From: Triglochin maritima
Taxonomy: Eukaryota > Streptophyta > Magnoliopsida > Alismatales > Juncaginaceae
Length of the DNA stretch: 64,000 bases
Direction of reading: 5' to 3'
Assembly (NCBI GenBank): GCA_963682175.1
Contig: OY821772.1
Location: 13,136,743 to 13,200,742, forward strand
Shown: positions 35,101 through 45,205 of the stretch, piece after piece
Layout: each line of letters opens with the position of its first letter
Numbering within the stretch: position 1 is the first letter of the stretch
Position numbers and translations under genes: made by a program
The notes under the pieces: model-generated
What the model was told of the DNA's origin: nothing
What the model saw: the letters and a program-made list of their open reading frames with translations, nothing else
Database searches by the model: none

Positions 35101-36900
35101 TGGTTTAGGGAAGGAATTGAGTGGTTGAGGTGGAGGGACGTGATTGGTGGAGGTGTAGTGAAGATATATAAAGGTATATCTCTCTCCCACTCACTCGTCT
35201 TTCTCTCTCAAACCCATTCTCTTCCCCAACCATCTGAGGTGCCGGCAACGTGTGGTGACCGGCGAGCACGAGTGTTGCGGTTGGAGTTGCCGGAGGTGCT
35301 GAAATCGTCGTTCGTGTGAGGAGTTCGTCGGAGAAGAAAAGTGTTTTGGGAGGAGACGTTTGTCGTGGTTCTTCGGAGGCTTCTTCAAGCCTTTAAGGTA
35401 TGTCAAGTTCCTTATTGGTGCTCACCCGAGGAGTGTGAGGTGTTGAATTGTGCGTCGGTGACCGGAGGTCACGACAATTATCATATTGTGCAACAAGGTT
35501 GCTACAGGTGATCGGTCGACCGGTGTGGGTTTGTGTCGACCGCTCACAGTGAAATAGCAGGAGTTTTGCTCTCCACCGGTCGAACGATGCCTTGGGCGGT
35601 CGACCGGTTCTGTGATTCGGGCAACCTCTGTTGCTTTTCGGTCGAACGGGTCCCCTTGCCGTTTGACCGATTACACTCTTGGTAGGTCAGTTGAGACATA
35701 GACCATATAAACGGTCGACCGCCTTTTGATATGTTTGACCAATTGTACTTGTAGCAAAGTCGGTTGGGGCTTAGACCTTCAAAACGGTCGACCGCCTATA
35801 TGATTGTTCGACCGATGTTTGCTAGACAAATCTGGACTGAGGTGGACTGTCTTAAGGGTCGACCGCCAGATGATTTTGTCCGACCGATAGCTTAAGTTAA
35901 CTTAAAGTTTGTTCGACCGGTGAGTGCCTTGTTCGATCAGTCTTGGACTTTGAGGAAACGTAAAGTCACTGTTATTTTTGGTCGATCAGGTCACCTTTGT
36001 CGTTCGACCGTTGGGACATTTATTATTATATTATGTTGTGGCATAGACCATCCAAATAGTCGACCGCCCGTGACCTTTGTTCGACTGATTGGTCATTTTG
36101 TTTGTTAGTTGTGGGTCGACTGGTCGTGGAGACGGTTGAGCCTTTTGTGCATTCCTGGAGGGAACCGATCAACCAGCGCGTCTGTTGCGGTCGATCGTTT
36201 CTGCTCAGTCTGGTGTTTTGGGGTGTGTGTGATCTGCTTTGAGGGCAACGGGTTCACCGGCCATTTTGGGGCAATGGAAAGAACAGACCGACATGATAGG
36301 ATCGAAGTGGTGGCTCTACGAAGTGAGTTATGGCTCTATGGAGTGATTCTGGGCTCTAGAGCGGTCGTCCTTTTGAGGCAGGGTTTGTTGGCCAATGTAT
36401 TTCCGACAGGTGCCTTGTGTGTACATGTGTTATGGGTGTTGGGGTGAGAGGACCCTAGAGCCTGTGTGTCTTCGTGTTTGTTGTGGTTGAGAGAGGTCTC
36501 TGGAGCCCAGTGTCGACAACGATGTCCTGTTTCTGTTGCCTTTTCTGCTTTGTTGTTGTATTTGTTCATATATGTGTTAGGGGAATTTGGCATATGGGAT
36601 TTTCTTATGGAAACTTAGACATAGTTTTATGTTGCATTTCAGGCAGTAAGCGGCGTTAAGAGGTGGTGACGGCGGAGGAGCGCGCTTGGGACCAGATCCT
36701 TTTGTCTATCTTTTTAGGCAGTTTATGATTACATGTATTGTATATACCCGTAGTTTATATCCTTGATGTAATCATACTTTTGACAAGCTCTTGTATATTG
36801 GTGCACCTTTGGTGTTGTATTTGAGTAGCGGTCTCGCTCTTTTGGATTGTAATCCAATTGTTATTTATTTTAAATTTTCCACTATTTTTGAGACGTTACA
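35101..36900 (+). repeat. LTR-like unit with GGTCGACC array
   Basis: A TATA box (GATATATAAAGG, about 35,163-35,174) is followed by pyrimidine-rich leader-like text, a GC-richer middle with the palindrome array, and an AT-rich tail ending GAGACGTTACA at 36,900. The tail resembles the ACGTTACA end of some Ty3/gypsy chromovirus LTRs. No left border or second copy was found, so LTR identity is tentative; a degraded host transcription unit is the alternative. The open frames inside (35,125-36,659) show no domain. Confidence 0.35.
35510..36200. repeat. GGTCGACC-type array in the LTR-like unit
   Basis: About twenty GGTCGACC-like or half-site copies (GGTCGACC, TTCGACCG, GGTCGAACG, TTTGACCG) are spaced 20-60 bp. 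Unlike the copia LTR arrays, this one lies after the nearest TATA box when read on the plus strand. Confidence 0.7.
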
Positions 36901-37536
36901 AAACTAATAACTTATTTCTATGTTTAAAACTCCACTTTCCTTACTCTATATGTGTACCCAAGAAAAAATCTCGAAATCTAAATGACAAAATGAAAATCGA
37001 GATTTTTTAATGGTTTCGGGACTTTACAGTTCAACTCTTCTGTTTCAGCTCAATCACAAGTCACATTTTCCAACTAATTCTTCTTAATCTCATATTTAGA
37101 TAACTTTAAGACGTTTTTGAGAAATATAAACATCCGTTTGGGGCTTTGGGCTCCTTATAGAAGGGCAAATTGTTTGAATACGACATTCGTTGTGTTTCGA
37201 GCAATTTTAAAATGGTTGCTTCCTGTTGGTTATTAGGGGACCTAGTTTCAATAAGGGATTGATGACCTTATACTTTTTGTTTCTCATCTAATATTCGATT
37301 TAATTGATCGTCTTGTTTTTTTAAAGATTTAATGTAGTTGATCACTTTACTGTTTCTGAAATCTCACCACTGTGATAAATAGAAATAATAACATGATCAA
37401 CTGTACCGAAAAGTTAATCAACATAAACATAGTGATCAACCACATCACAAAACTGATTATTACAAATTACGTGGTGATCAACCTCATAGTAAAGGTGAGA
37501 AACACAAACAACAAGGTGATCAACCATATTTAAAAT
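36901..37536. other. Intergenic stretch
   Basis: It includes TTTCGGGACTTTACA at 37,012-37,026, which read on the other strand resembles the TGTAACGTCCCGAAA start of chromovirus LTRs. It also has several GGTGATCAACC words (37,380-37,535). No gene was seen. Confidence 0.35.
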
Positions 37537-37799
37537 TAGGGTTGAGCAAAACCCGGACCGGTCCGGGTTCGGTCCGGAAAGTTTTGTTTCGGTCCGGTCC
37601 GGTCCGGGTTTCAGTCCGGAGAATTTTAAAATTTCGGTCCAGACCGGTCTTTTTTTTATTTTTTATTTAAAAAAATCGGTTTTTGATCGGACCAGACCGG
37701 ACCGATTCGCTCCAGTACGGTCCGATCTTCGGTCCTTAGGAATTCGGTCCGGACCCCGGACAAAAATTCGGTCGTGTCCGGACCGAATGCTCACCCTTA
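37537..37799. mobile_element. hAT-type MITE with TSD
   Basis: The ends are TAGGGTTGAGCAAAACCCGG and the inverted CGGACCGAATGCTCACCCTTA. The flanks TTTAAAAT (37,529-37,536) and TTTAAATT (37,800-37,807) match at 7 of 8 positions. The interior is built of GGTCCGG/CCGGACC words and can fold on itself. Confidence 0.82.
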
Positions 37800-37992
37800 T
37801 TTAAATTGTTGAGTTTACAAATTATAAGATCCTAATGTAAAAGCACGGGTCGTGGTGTTGATTTACAAGGTTCGCATGTGAGAGTGTAAAGGGTTTTTAT
37901 TCATTTAAAAGGTCAATATAGAAGTAAAAAGATTGTGTTGTCGATTTACAAAGTCTACAGCTTAAACTATAGAAGTTGTGTTCCAAAGTGAT

Positions 37993-38465
37993 GGGTCTTT
38001 CGTCAGGTCACTTATATTATTCAGGTTATAGTTTTCATTTTTTATACACATTTATTTCCTAGATTTTAGGTCTTTTACTGGGTCACTATTGTTATTTGGG
38101 TTTTAGTTTTGACATCTATAGTTATATAGTTGCCAAATAGTGGGTCTTTCGTCAAGTCACTTATGCTATTTGGGTTTAGTAAAAATACGAGAAATAGAAA
38201 CACAAGGTCATCAATCATATCTCAAGAGTCCTTGGGCATTAATCACAAGGTCCTCAACTCCATTTCAAAATTGGGTTTATTAATATTTTTTATTTACAAT
38301 GTTCTAATGTAACAACATAGGGTTGTCTTGTCGATTTACAAGCTCCTCATGTTAGACCGTGGAACTTATGTTTTAAACTATGTGCCTTTCCTCCAATCAC
38401 TTATCCTATTTAGGTTATAGTTTTGATGTCTAGGCACATTTATTTTCTAGATTTTAGGTCTTTAG
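37993..38465. repeat. Diverged ~75-bp tandem repeat (left part)
   Basis: Units start GGGTCTTTCGTCAGGTCACTTAT and contain TTATTTGGGTTTTAGTTTTGA. Unit starts lie near 37,993, 38,068, 38,142, 38,382 and 38,458. The array resumes after the nested LTRs at 41,093. Confidence 0.65.
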
Positions 38466-41092
38466 TGTTGGTTTTTAGGCTTTAGTCATGCTAATTTTGA
38501 TGATTTAATCAACTTAATTTTAATCACAATCAAAATTGGTCAAACACATTTAATGCAATGCACACATACTTGTATTGTTCATACTCTTATCCTAATAGGT
38601 GATCAAAACTCAAGAAGAAATGAATTTCAGTCAAGACATGTAATTAAACTCTTTGAAAGTTTATAATTTTATCTTTATTTGAATCCTTAAGAACTTGTCT
38701 AAACTTGAGCATACATTTTGGGATATCTACACATTCAAAATATGTTCCATCTACAAAGTTACACAAAATCTCACATTATTTTGACTTCAATAGATCACCC
38801 AAACCTAACCCATCAAACCATTAAACCTAACCTTGACCAGTCTATGAACAACGATCAACCGCCAAAGTGGTTTTGCTTGATAATTTGTAAACAACAAATC
38901 TTTGCTTGAATGGTCGACCAGTCTTCCAGTTTCGTCCAACCATTCTTTGGTTTTCAAATTTCCTTTTCCAGATGTTTTCCTGTCATATTTCCCAATGAAT
39001 ATTTTGAAGATTACACCCTTACCTAGTTTGGACTTCAAGCTATAGGTCGATTGAAACTACTTTAGCGATCGATCAAATCAATCACATAATTGGACGATAA
39101 ATTATCTTGATTTCGTTCGACCGTTTATAACCCAACGGTCGACCGTTCACTAAGTGCCCAGTATACAAATTTTTGGCTTTTAGACCTTAATCTATATTGA
39201 TTTTGATGATTAATCAAACTAATCTTAATTAATCAACCTAGTCAATCAAAGTAGGCAAACATGATTACTTGCATTGCATATACTTGTCAATTATCTTAAT
39301 AGGTTGATCAAGATAATCAAGAGAAGGAGCAGTGGGACAAAGACATCAAGACTTTTAATCAAAGTCTTGGACCAAGACATGTAATTTTATATTTATTGAG
39401 TCCATAAGGTTAAATATAAATTTGAACTCTACAATTCTATTCCGACCAACGTTCGGTCTACGGAACCCTAAACGGTCAGCCGAAATATCCCAACAGTAGA
39501 ACTTAGGTTGCTCTCTGGAATTATCTAGTCGGATGACCGAAACACCTTCGGTCGACCGAAGTGCCTCGGACCGGTTTTGGACTTTGCTCCAATGGTCGCA
39601 TTTGAATTAAGCCTTAGAGTCCAATTGACTTGTCCAATTTCGGACGACCTAATGCTTGTCAGTCAATTGATCTCTTCTTGGCTTTAGGTGCCCAACGGTT
39701 TTTTACATGTAGCACTTGAAAGTTGTACTCAATGACTATTTGAGCCTTAACTGTTAGCGCAAAACTAACGTTAACTGTGACCAATCCGTCCTCTATGTTT
39801 CAGACAACCATTCTTCAAACGGTCGACCAAACCTGGTTTGAAATCTGCCCGAGCTTAAAGCAAACCCTTGCTTCTCATTGGTTCATATCTCACCAACTCC
39901 GAAACGGCTAGTAGAGTTTGAAGGCTTATAAATAGGGTCTCATATCTTAGTTTTAGAACTCTTGAACAATCCCTATGATCCATACCGAAAGCCAAATTCT
40001 CTAAATCTTCTCTTTTCCTCCCACACTCAAATTCAAACCTCACCACTTGCATATCCATTTCAATCATATATCCAAGTGTGCTCAAGCTAAAGTGTTTAAT
40101 TAGATTGAGATTAAACTTCCATATCAAAGAATCACCAAGTTGTAAAGCTTTGAGGAAGCTCCCTCTCGGATTGTGAGAGGAGACACGAGCGAGGCGAGGT
40201 TGTTCGCAAGGCGAGGTGGTTGTAGAATGTGTTTATGTCAACCAGAACAGAGATCAGTTAGTTGAACCGTAAGCGAGGCTCGGAAGATCGAGTGAGGCTT
40301 ACAGGGAGGACTAGGACCAGTGTGGTGCCAAACATATCTCTAAACTCCGGCGTCGAATTTACTAATCCTTTACTTAATGTTCTAATTCCGCATTTATCTA
40401 GTAATTAAAGGGTCATCGATCCTAACACAAACTCTCAGTTTTTATTGTGTTTGTTCCATTGTAATGTGCATCTGTCCCTGGCCGTTAATTTAATAACTTA
40501 AGTGAACGGTCAAACGACTTGTCCTAGCGATCGACCGTCTTTGGCTCCAACAGAACTTATGTTTTACACATTTTGATCAGTTGTCTTTAATTTTTTTAAT
40601 ATTTACTCCTAACGACTATGAGGATTTTAAAGCTTATAAATAAGTGTTCAAACTATAGTTTAACACATCTCTTACACCTCATATTGATCCAATCCTTGAG
40701 AGAAAACATTCTCTATCTTCAAACACTAACTACACACACTTAAGCCTAAACTTCATCACTTTTATTCATTAATCTTATAATACTCAAGTGTGCTCAAGTG
40801 TTAGAGTATTGATCAGTGATTCTCATTCGATTAACTTAAATCACAAGAGTTGTATAGCTTCGAGAGGAAGTTTCCCTTTCAGATGGTGAAAGGAAGAATC
40901 AAGTTGGGCGGGGTTGTCCACGAGCTTGAATTTTACAAGACTTGATCTCGACATGAACATAAATGAGATTCATAAGCAGGGCTTGCAAAAAGGGATTAAG
41001 ATCCGGTTGGGGTGTCAAATCTCTAAAAAAATCTCTAGTCCTCTGTTTTTACTATGTTTTAGATATTAGATTAGGACCATCGAGATCCAACA
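38466..41092 (+). repeat. Family-B copia LTR, outer copy
   Basis: It begins TGTTGGTTTTTAGGCTTTAG and ends GAGATCCAACA, with the same opening blocks as the other family-B LTRs. It is interrupted by a second family-B LTR at about 39,165-40,427. It lies inside the 75-bp repeat array, which supports insertion. Flanking TTTAG and TTTGT match at only 3 of 5 positions. No internal region remains, so it is a solo LTR. Confidence 0.6.
39165..40427 (+). repeat. Family-B copia LTR nested in the outer copy
   Basis: It shares long blocks with 20,061-20,713 (AATCAACCTAGTCAATCAAAG, GGACCGGTTTTGGACTTTGC). It contains GGTCGACC-type sites (about 39,450-39,660 and 39,818) followed by a TATAAATAGG box near 39,929, and ends CGATCCTAACA. 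ACAAA occurs at both borders (39,165-39,169 and 40,427-40,431), a possible 5-bp duplication, but the terminal bases are not canonical. Confidence 0.6.
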
Positions 41093-41340
41093 TTTGTGTG
41101 GGTCACTTATGTTATTTGGTTTTAGTATTAATAGCTTTAGGTATTTATTTCCAAGTAATTGTTCTTTGATCGGGTGACATGCTATTTGGATTATAGTTTT
41201 GATATGTATGCACGTTTACTTTCCAAATGATGGGTTTTTCGACGGATTACTTATATTATTTGGGTTTTAATTTTGAAACCTATAGATATTTAGTCCCCGG
41301 AAATTTAGACTTTTGTCAACTAACTTATGACATTTGGGTC
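41093..41340. repeat. Diverged ~75-bp tandem repeat (right part)
   Basis: It continues the array broken by the LTR insertions; unit starts lie near 41,161, 41,232 and 41,307. Confidence 0.6.
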
Positions 41341-42365
41341 ATAGTGAAAATGTTAGAAACAGAAAGTACAAGGCCATCTATCATATCTACAAGGTCCTTA
41401 AATAAACCACAACAAGGCCATCAACCTCGTATCGAAACTAAGTTCACTAATAATTAACTAAAACAGAACAATCTTAAAAAGTACTCGAAACGTAGTGAAT
41501 ATTACTCAAACAAATCCTCTTGATAAGAGGAACCCAAATCTGCGTTTAAATTTCTCAAAAATGTCTTGTAGTTTTCAAATATGAGATAAAAAATAGGTTG
41601 GAAAATGTGGCTTGTGAATGAAAAGAAACAGAATGGTTGAAAAGGCGAAAATCCTAAAACCGCCTGTTGTCACGTGGATGAGCGTGCTCTTGCATCCAAG
41701 AGAACCGCCTGTCTCAAAGCATCGTGTTAAAAATATGTTGCATGTCTTACTTTTCAGCTCCCACTAGCTGATTTTATTGTGGTGGATGAACAGGGAGTTA
41801 AGGATACTCAGTAAATCGTCCCCAGCCAAGTTCTACTCGTTTTGGGTGTGTTTGTACGGATGCGTTCACTCCTTTTAACTTCTTATTTAAGGTCGTTCTA
41901 ACTCTAGTAGTACATGGTTGTGTGTTAGGTTTAGTTTAGGGTTCATCTTGATGACTTGATGGATGTTAAGCTTTGTGCATGTCATGGATCTATCTTTTCT
42001 TTTTTTAACTTCCATTCTCTACGCTGATTCAAAGTCCGCTCGAGTTCCAACATGAATCTCTTGAAATGTATGTAATGGTGAAGACCGCGCCCGAAGATGT
42101 GAAGCTTCCTCTTCTCACGCACAATTCCTATCCTGTTATGTCACGAACTCAACCTTCAAACCGGTATCAATATGTTGATGTTTGTGTTTATCTTATCTGT
42201 ATTGGACTTTTATCCCCTACTCTTTAATGAAATTATGATTCTACGACTTCTTCGGAAAAAATGACAAAGATATTTGATGTAAATTTTCTATAAAAACAAA
42301 TATAATAATAGAGTAGATATTCACGACTCTTAAAAAATATTGACATCAATTTACCATTACAAATC
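41341..42365. other. Intergenic stretch, nothing recognised
   Basis: No domain, element end or repeat of note was seen before the MULE target duplication at 42,357. Confidence 0.4.
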
Positions 42366-42498
42366 CGAAAAAATTTCAAAACAGATTTTTTTTAAAACAA
42401 TTGCCAAAACACATATTTCAAAATTATTTTTCACACTAGACTTACTGTCACCACGTGGTGACACGTGGCGGCTGCATGTTTGTTTTTTAGTGTATACA

Positions 42499-42769
42499 GA
42501 ACTCGATATCATCAGTGTCGAGTTCTGCTTGAGAGAACTCGGCACTGCTGATGTCAAGTTCTGCTTTAGAGAACTCGGCATCACAAGTGTCGAGTTGATT
42601 TTGGGTTTTTTGCACCACTTGTCATATTTCTCTAAAATTGAGTTGCAAGGAGAACAAGATTTCAAACAGAACTTGGCAACACAAGTGCCGAGTTCTTCTG
42701 AAGCGAACTCGGCACTGCTGATGCCGAGTTCACATTAACAGAACTCGGCATCACCACTGTCAAGTTCTG
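42499..42769. repeat. GAACTCGGCA hairpin repeats, left TIR
   Basis: Six successive hairpin units of the form GAACTCGGCA, a 7-10 base loop, then TGCCGAGTTC occur, with variants TGTCGAGTT and TGTCAAGTT. Confidence 0.8.
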
Positions 42770-43019
42770 TTGAAAAATCGAGAAATCCATTTAATCTAAG
42801 AACTCGACAATTTCATTTCCCACTTCCTAAATTTCAACAACAAAAATTGCAGCAAACACAATCATTTCAACCACAAAACACAAAAAACTACAATAAAATC
42901 AAAATAACATCCACACTAACAAGTTTAACATTTTAACATAAATAAAACCAAAAGTAGTGTAATAACAAGCAAATAAGTTTAATATAACCAAATATCTATT
43001 CTAAGTGATCTCTCAATCT

Positions 43020-44861
43020 CTTCTTCTTTTTAGGACGTGTCAGAGCACGTCCTCTCCCCCGGCCGCGTCCCCCTCCTCGTGCTGCATTCTCTGCTTGTTC
43101 TGTATCCTGAGTCAGACCGCCACCGTCTTCTTATGTGTGTAGATCTTCTTCTTCAACGACGCGATCATGACTCAAATGTAATGTGGGTTTCAGCACCAAA
43201 ACACATGAGCCAAGCCTTCATTTTTTTCCTTCAAGTTTCCAACCATCGAAGAACATGTCTTGTGAGCTTTGATCGCCTCGTGAATTTGATGGAGTTTTTC
43301 ATGGAACTAATAAACTCCGAACACAAACAGACAATTAAACTGTTTAAGAAAACTAAACACAATTTAAAAACATTGTAATTATTTAATTAAATGTTTAGAT
43401 CTTACCATCTCCCGCTCTCTACCCGCTCGGGGTCTGTACACGTTACGTTTCGGAGCCAAAGTGTGGTGAACAATCCAACGCACCGTGATGTTCTAGTATC
43501 ATTCCATATATAACTGTGTGCTCTCTTCAGGAGTGGCACCTAAGAGTGGTCTCTCAAACTGTAGATGATCTCTTCTATGGGACCAATGCTGGATGAATCT
43601 GTAATTTTCCACCAACCAATTAACACATGCTCTCCCTGAGTTGATTTCACTTCATGTCTCTCCATCGGCTGTGGAATGTGTTGTTGTAGACCGAACTGTC
43701 TCATGACTCGGTCTGGACAATGCTTAACCACCTCTCCAAAATGTATAAGTCATGTACGACTCGCCCAAATCTCAGAATCTTCTATACATAGTGGTGGTAA
43801 CTGACTAAGATCCAAATGTTCATACGGATCCCATGTGACATGGTCGACCTCTTGCACGTCGAGCTCATTCCGATAAAAATCAAGTGTCGTTGACCAGTAT
43901 CCTTGAATGTTTTTGGACGTCTCCAACAGGAAACTAATGGTGCTCTATTGTCCTCCGGGTACACTAACGGTCTGCTCTTCATAGGTCTCCCAATGTGGAA
44001 ATGTTCCCAGCACCACAACTGCAGAAACATAAGAAATCCGCATAGATGTTTGGTCGTGATCAATGCAACTTCGTCGAAACTGTGATATAAGGGGGCCAGA
44101 ATCGTACTACCCCAACTATACTCTGATGCGACAACCAAATCTCTGAGCAAAAGAAGGTACTTCAAGTGAACCATTGTGTCGTTCTTATCAGCCAAAATAC
44201 GGCATCTCAACTGGAACAAAATAAAAGTTCTAGTGTGTGTGGTAATAGTAACCTCATCATCATCGAAAAGGACCTCCTAAAACTGCGTTTGCAACCAACA
44301 CAGAATTACTGAACTCTTACCGCCCAAACCATCCGAACACTGACCCAATAAATCCATGCAGACATCTAACCAATCGTAATCCTGGGACTCACATACTGGC
44401 AAACCGTCTACTCGCAATCCCGTAATCAATGAAATGTCAGGCAAGGTACAAGTGATTTCACTATGTCGCAGGTGAAAGGAATGAGTCTCTGGTCTCCAAC
44501 GCTCCACCATCCCCCCTAACAAGGTATGATCTAATTGTACTCGGCCCAACCGATTGACTGTGTCGAAGCCTGCCAGTTCTAGCAGAAACAACATTCTCTC
44601 ATCAGTTATCTGTCAAGCGTTGAGTTTTGATCCATGCTCAACGCATTTTACTCCCTCGACATCTTTCTGCATAGAATAACATAAATTTTAGAATATTAAT
44701 ACGTATGTACAAACATTGTTTGAAAGTAGTAAAATGCTTACGAAATCCTTGAACAAGTCAGACTTGTGGTCGGCCTGCAAAACCAGCACTGATCTGTCCA
44801 CCGGACCCTGCAAAGCGTAGCTGCCTCGAACTAAATCAGCACTAGAACCACCGAACATCAT
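43020..44861 (-). pseudogene. Plant mobile domain (PMD/MAIN-like) gene in the MULE, broken
   Basis: The minus-strand exons are about 44,861-44,742, 44,666-44,321, 44,282-44,253, 44,210-about 43,540 and further 3' pieces to about 43,020, each bounded by GT/AG. Exon 1 starts MMFGGSS and contains GPVDRSVLVLQADHKS. Exon 2 has the hallmark VERWRPETHSFHL with ITCTLPDISLITGL. Exon 4 has DLVVASEYSWGSTILAPLY and LQLWCWEHF, then WDPYEHL and HCPDRVMRQFGLQQHIP. This is the aminotransferase-like plant mobile domain, found in MAIN/MAIL1 and in transposons. Breaks are a stop after KLNA at the start of the domain, a frameshift near 43,900 and a stop near 43,745. Its role in the element is unknown. Confidence 0.8.
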
Positions 44862-45205
44862 TTGTACGTAACATGGTAAATATTAGAAAACATTGAAGTG
44901 TTGCAAATCAAATATTAGAAAAAAAATCAAGTGTTGCAAATCAAGTATTAGAAAACAAATCAAGTGTTGCAAACAAAATATTAGAAGCCAAATTAAGTGT
45001 TGCAAATGAAATAGGTGAGGATTTGGAACAATAACAAATCTGAGTCATAACAAAATTCTTTGCATTAATTCAAGTCTTAAACCACATTAATTCAACTCTT
45101 ACATTTCATCAACCATTCAAGTCTTATATTTAATCAGTCATTCAAGTCTTACATTTATCTGAAATCCTATATAATAGTAACATAGACATTTTTTAAACAA
45201 TTTTA
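44862..45205. other. Spacer between the two MULE genes
   Basis: AT-rich, with three imperfect copies of AAATCAAGTGTTGCAAAT (44,900-45,010). No coding signal. Confidence 0.5.

Noticed and set aside
35125..36659. Series of short frames as a possible novel gene
   Set aside because: No domain or splice pattern gives a continuous protein, and the region is dominated by the palindrome array.
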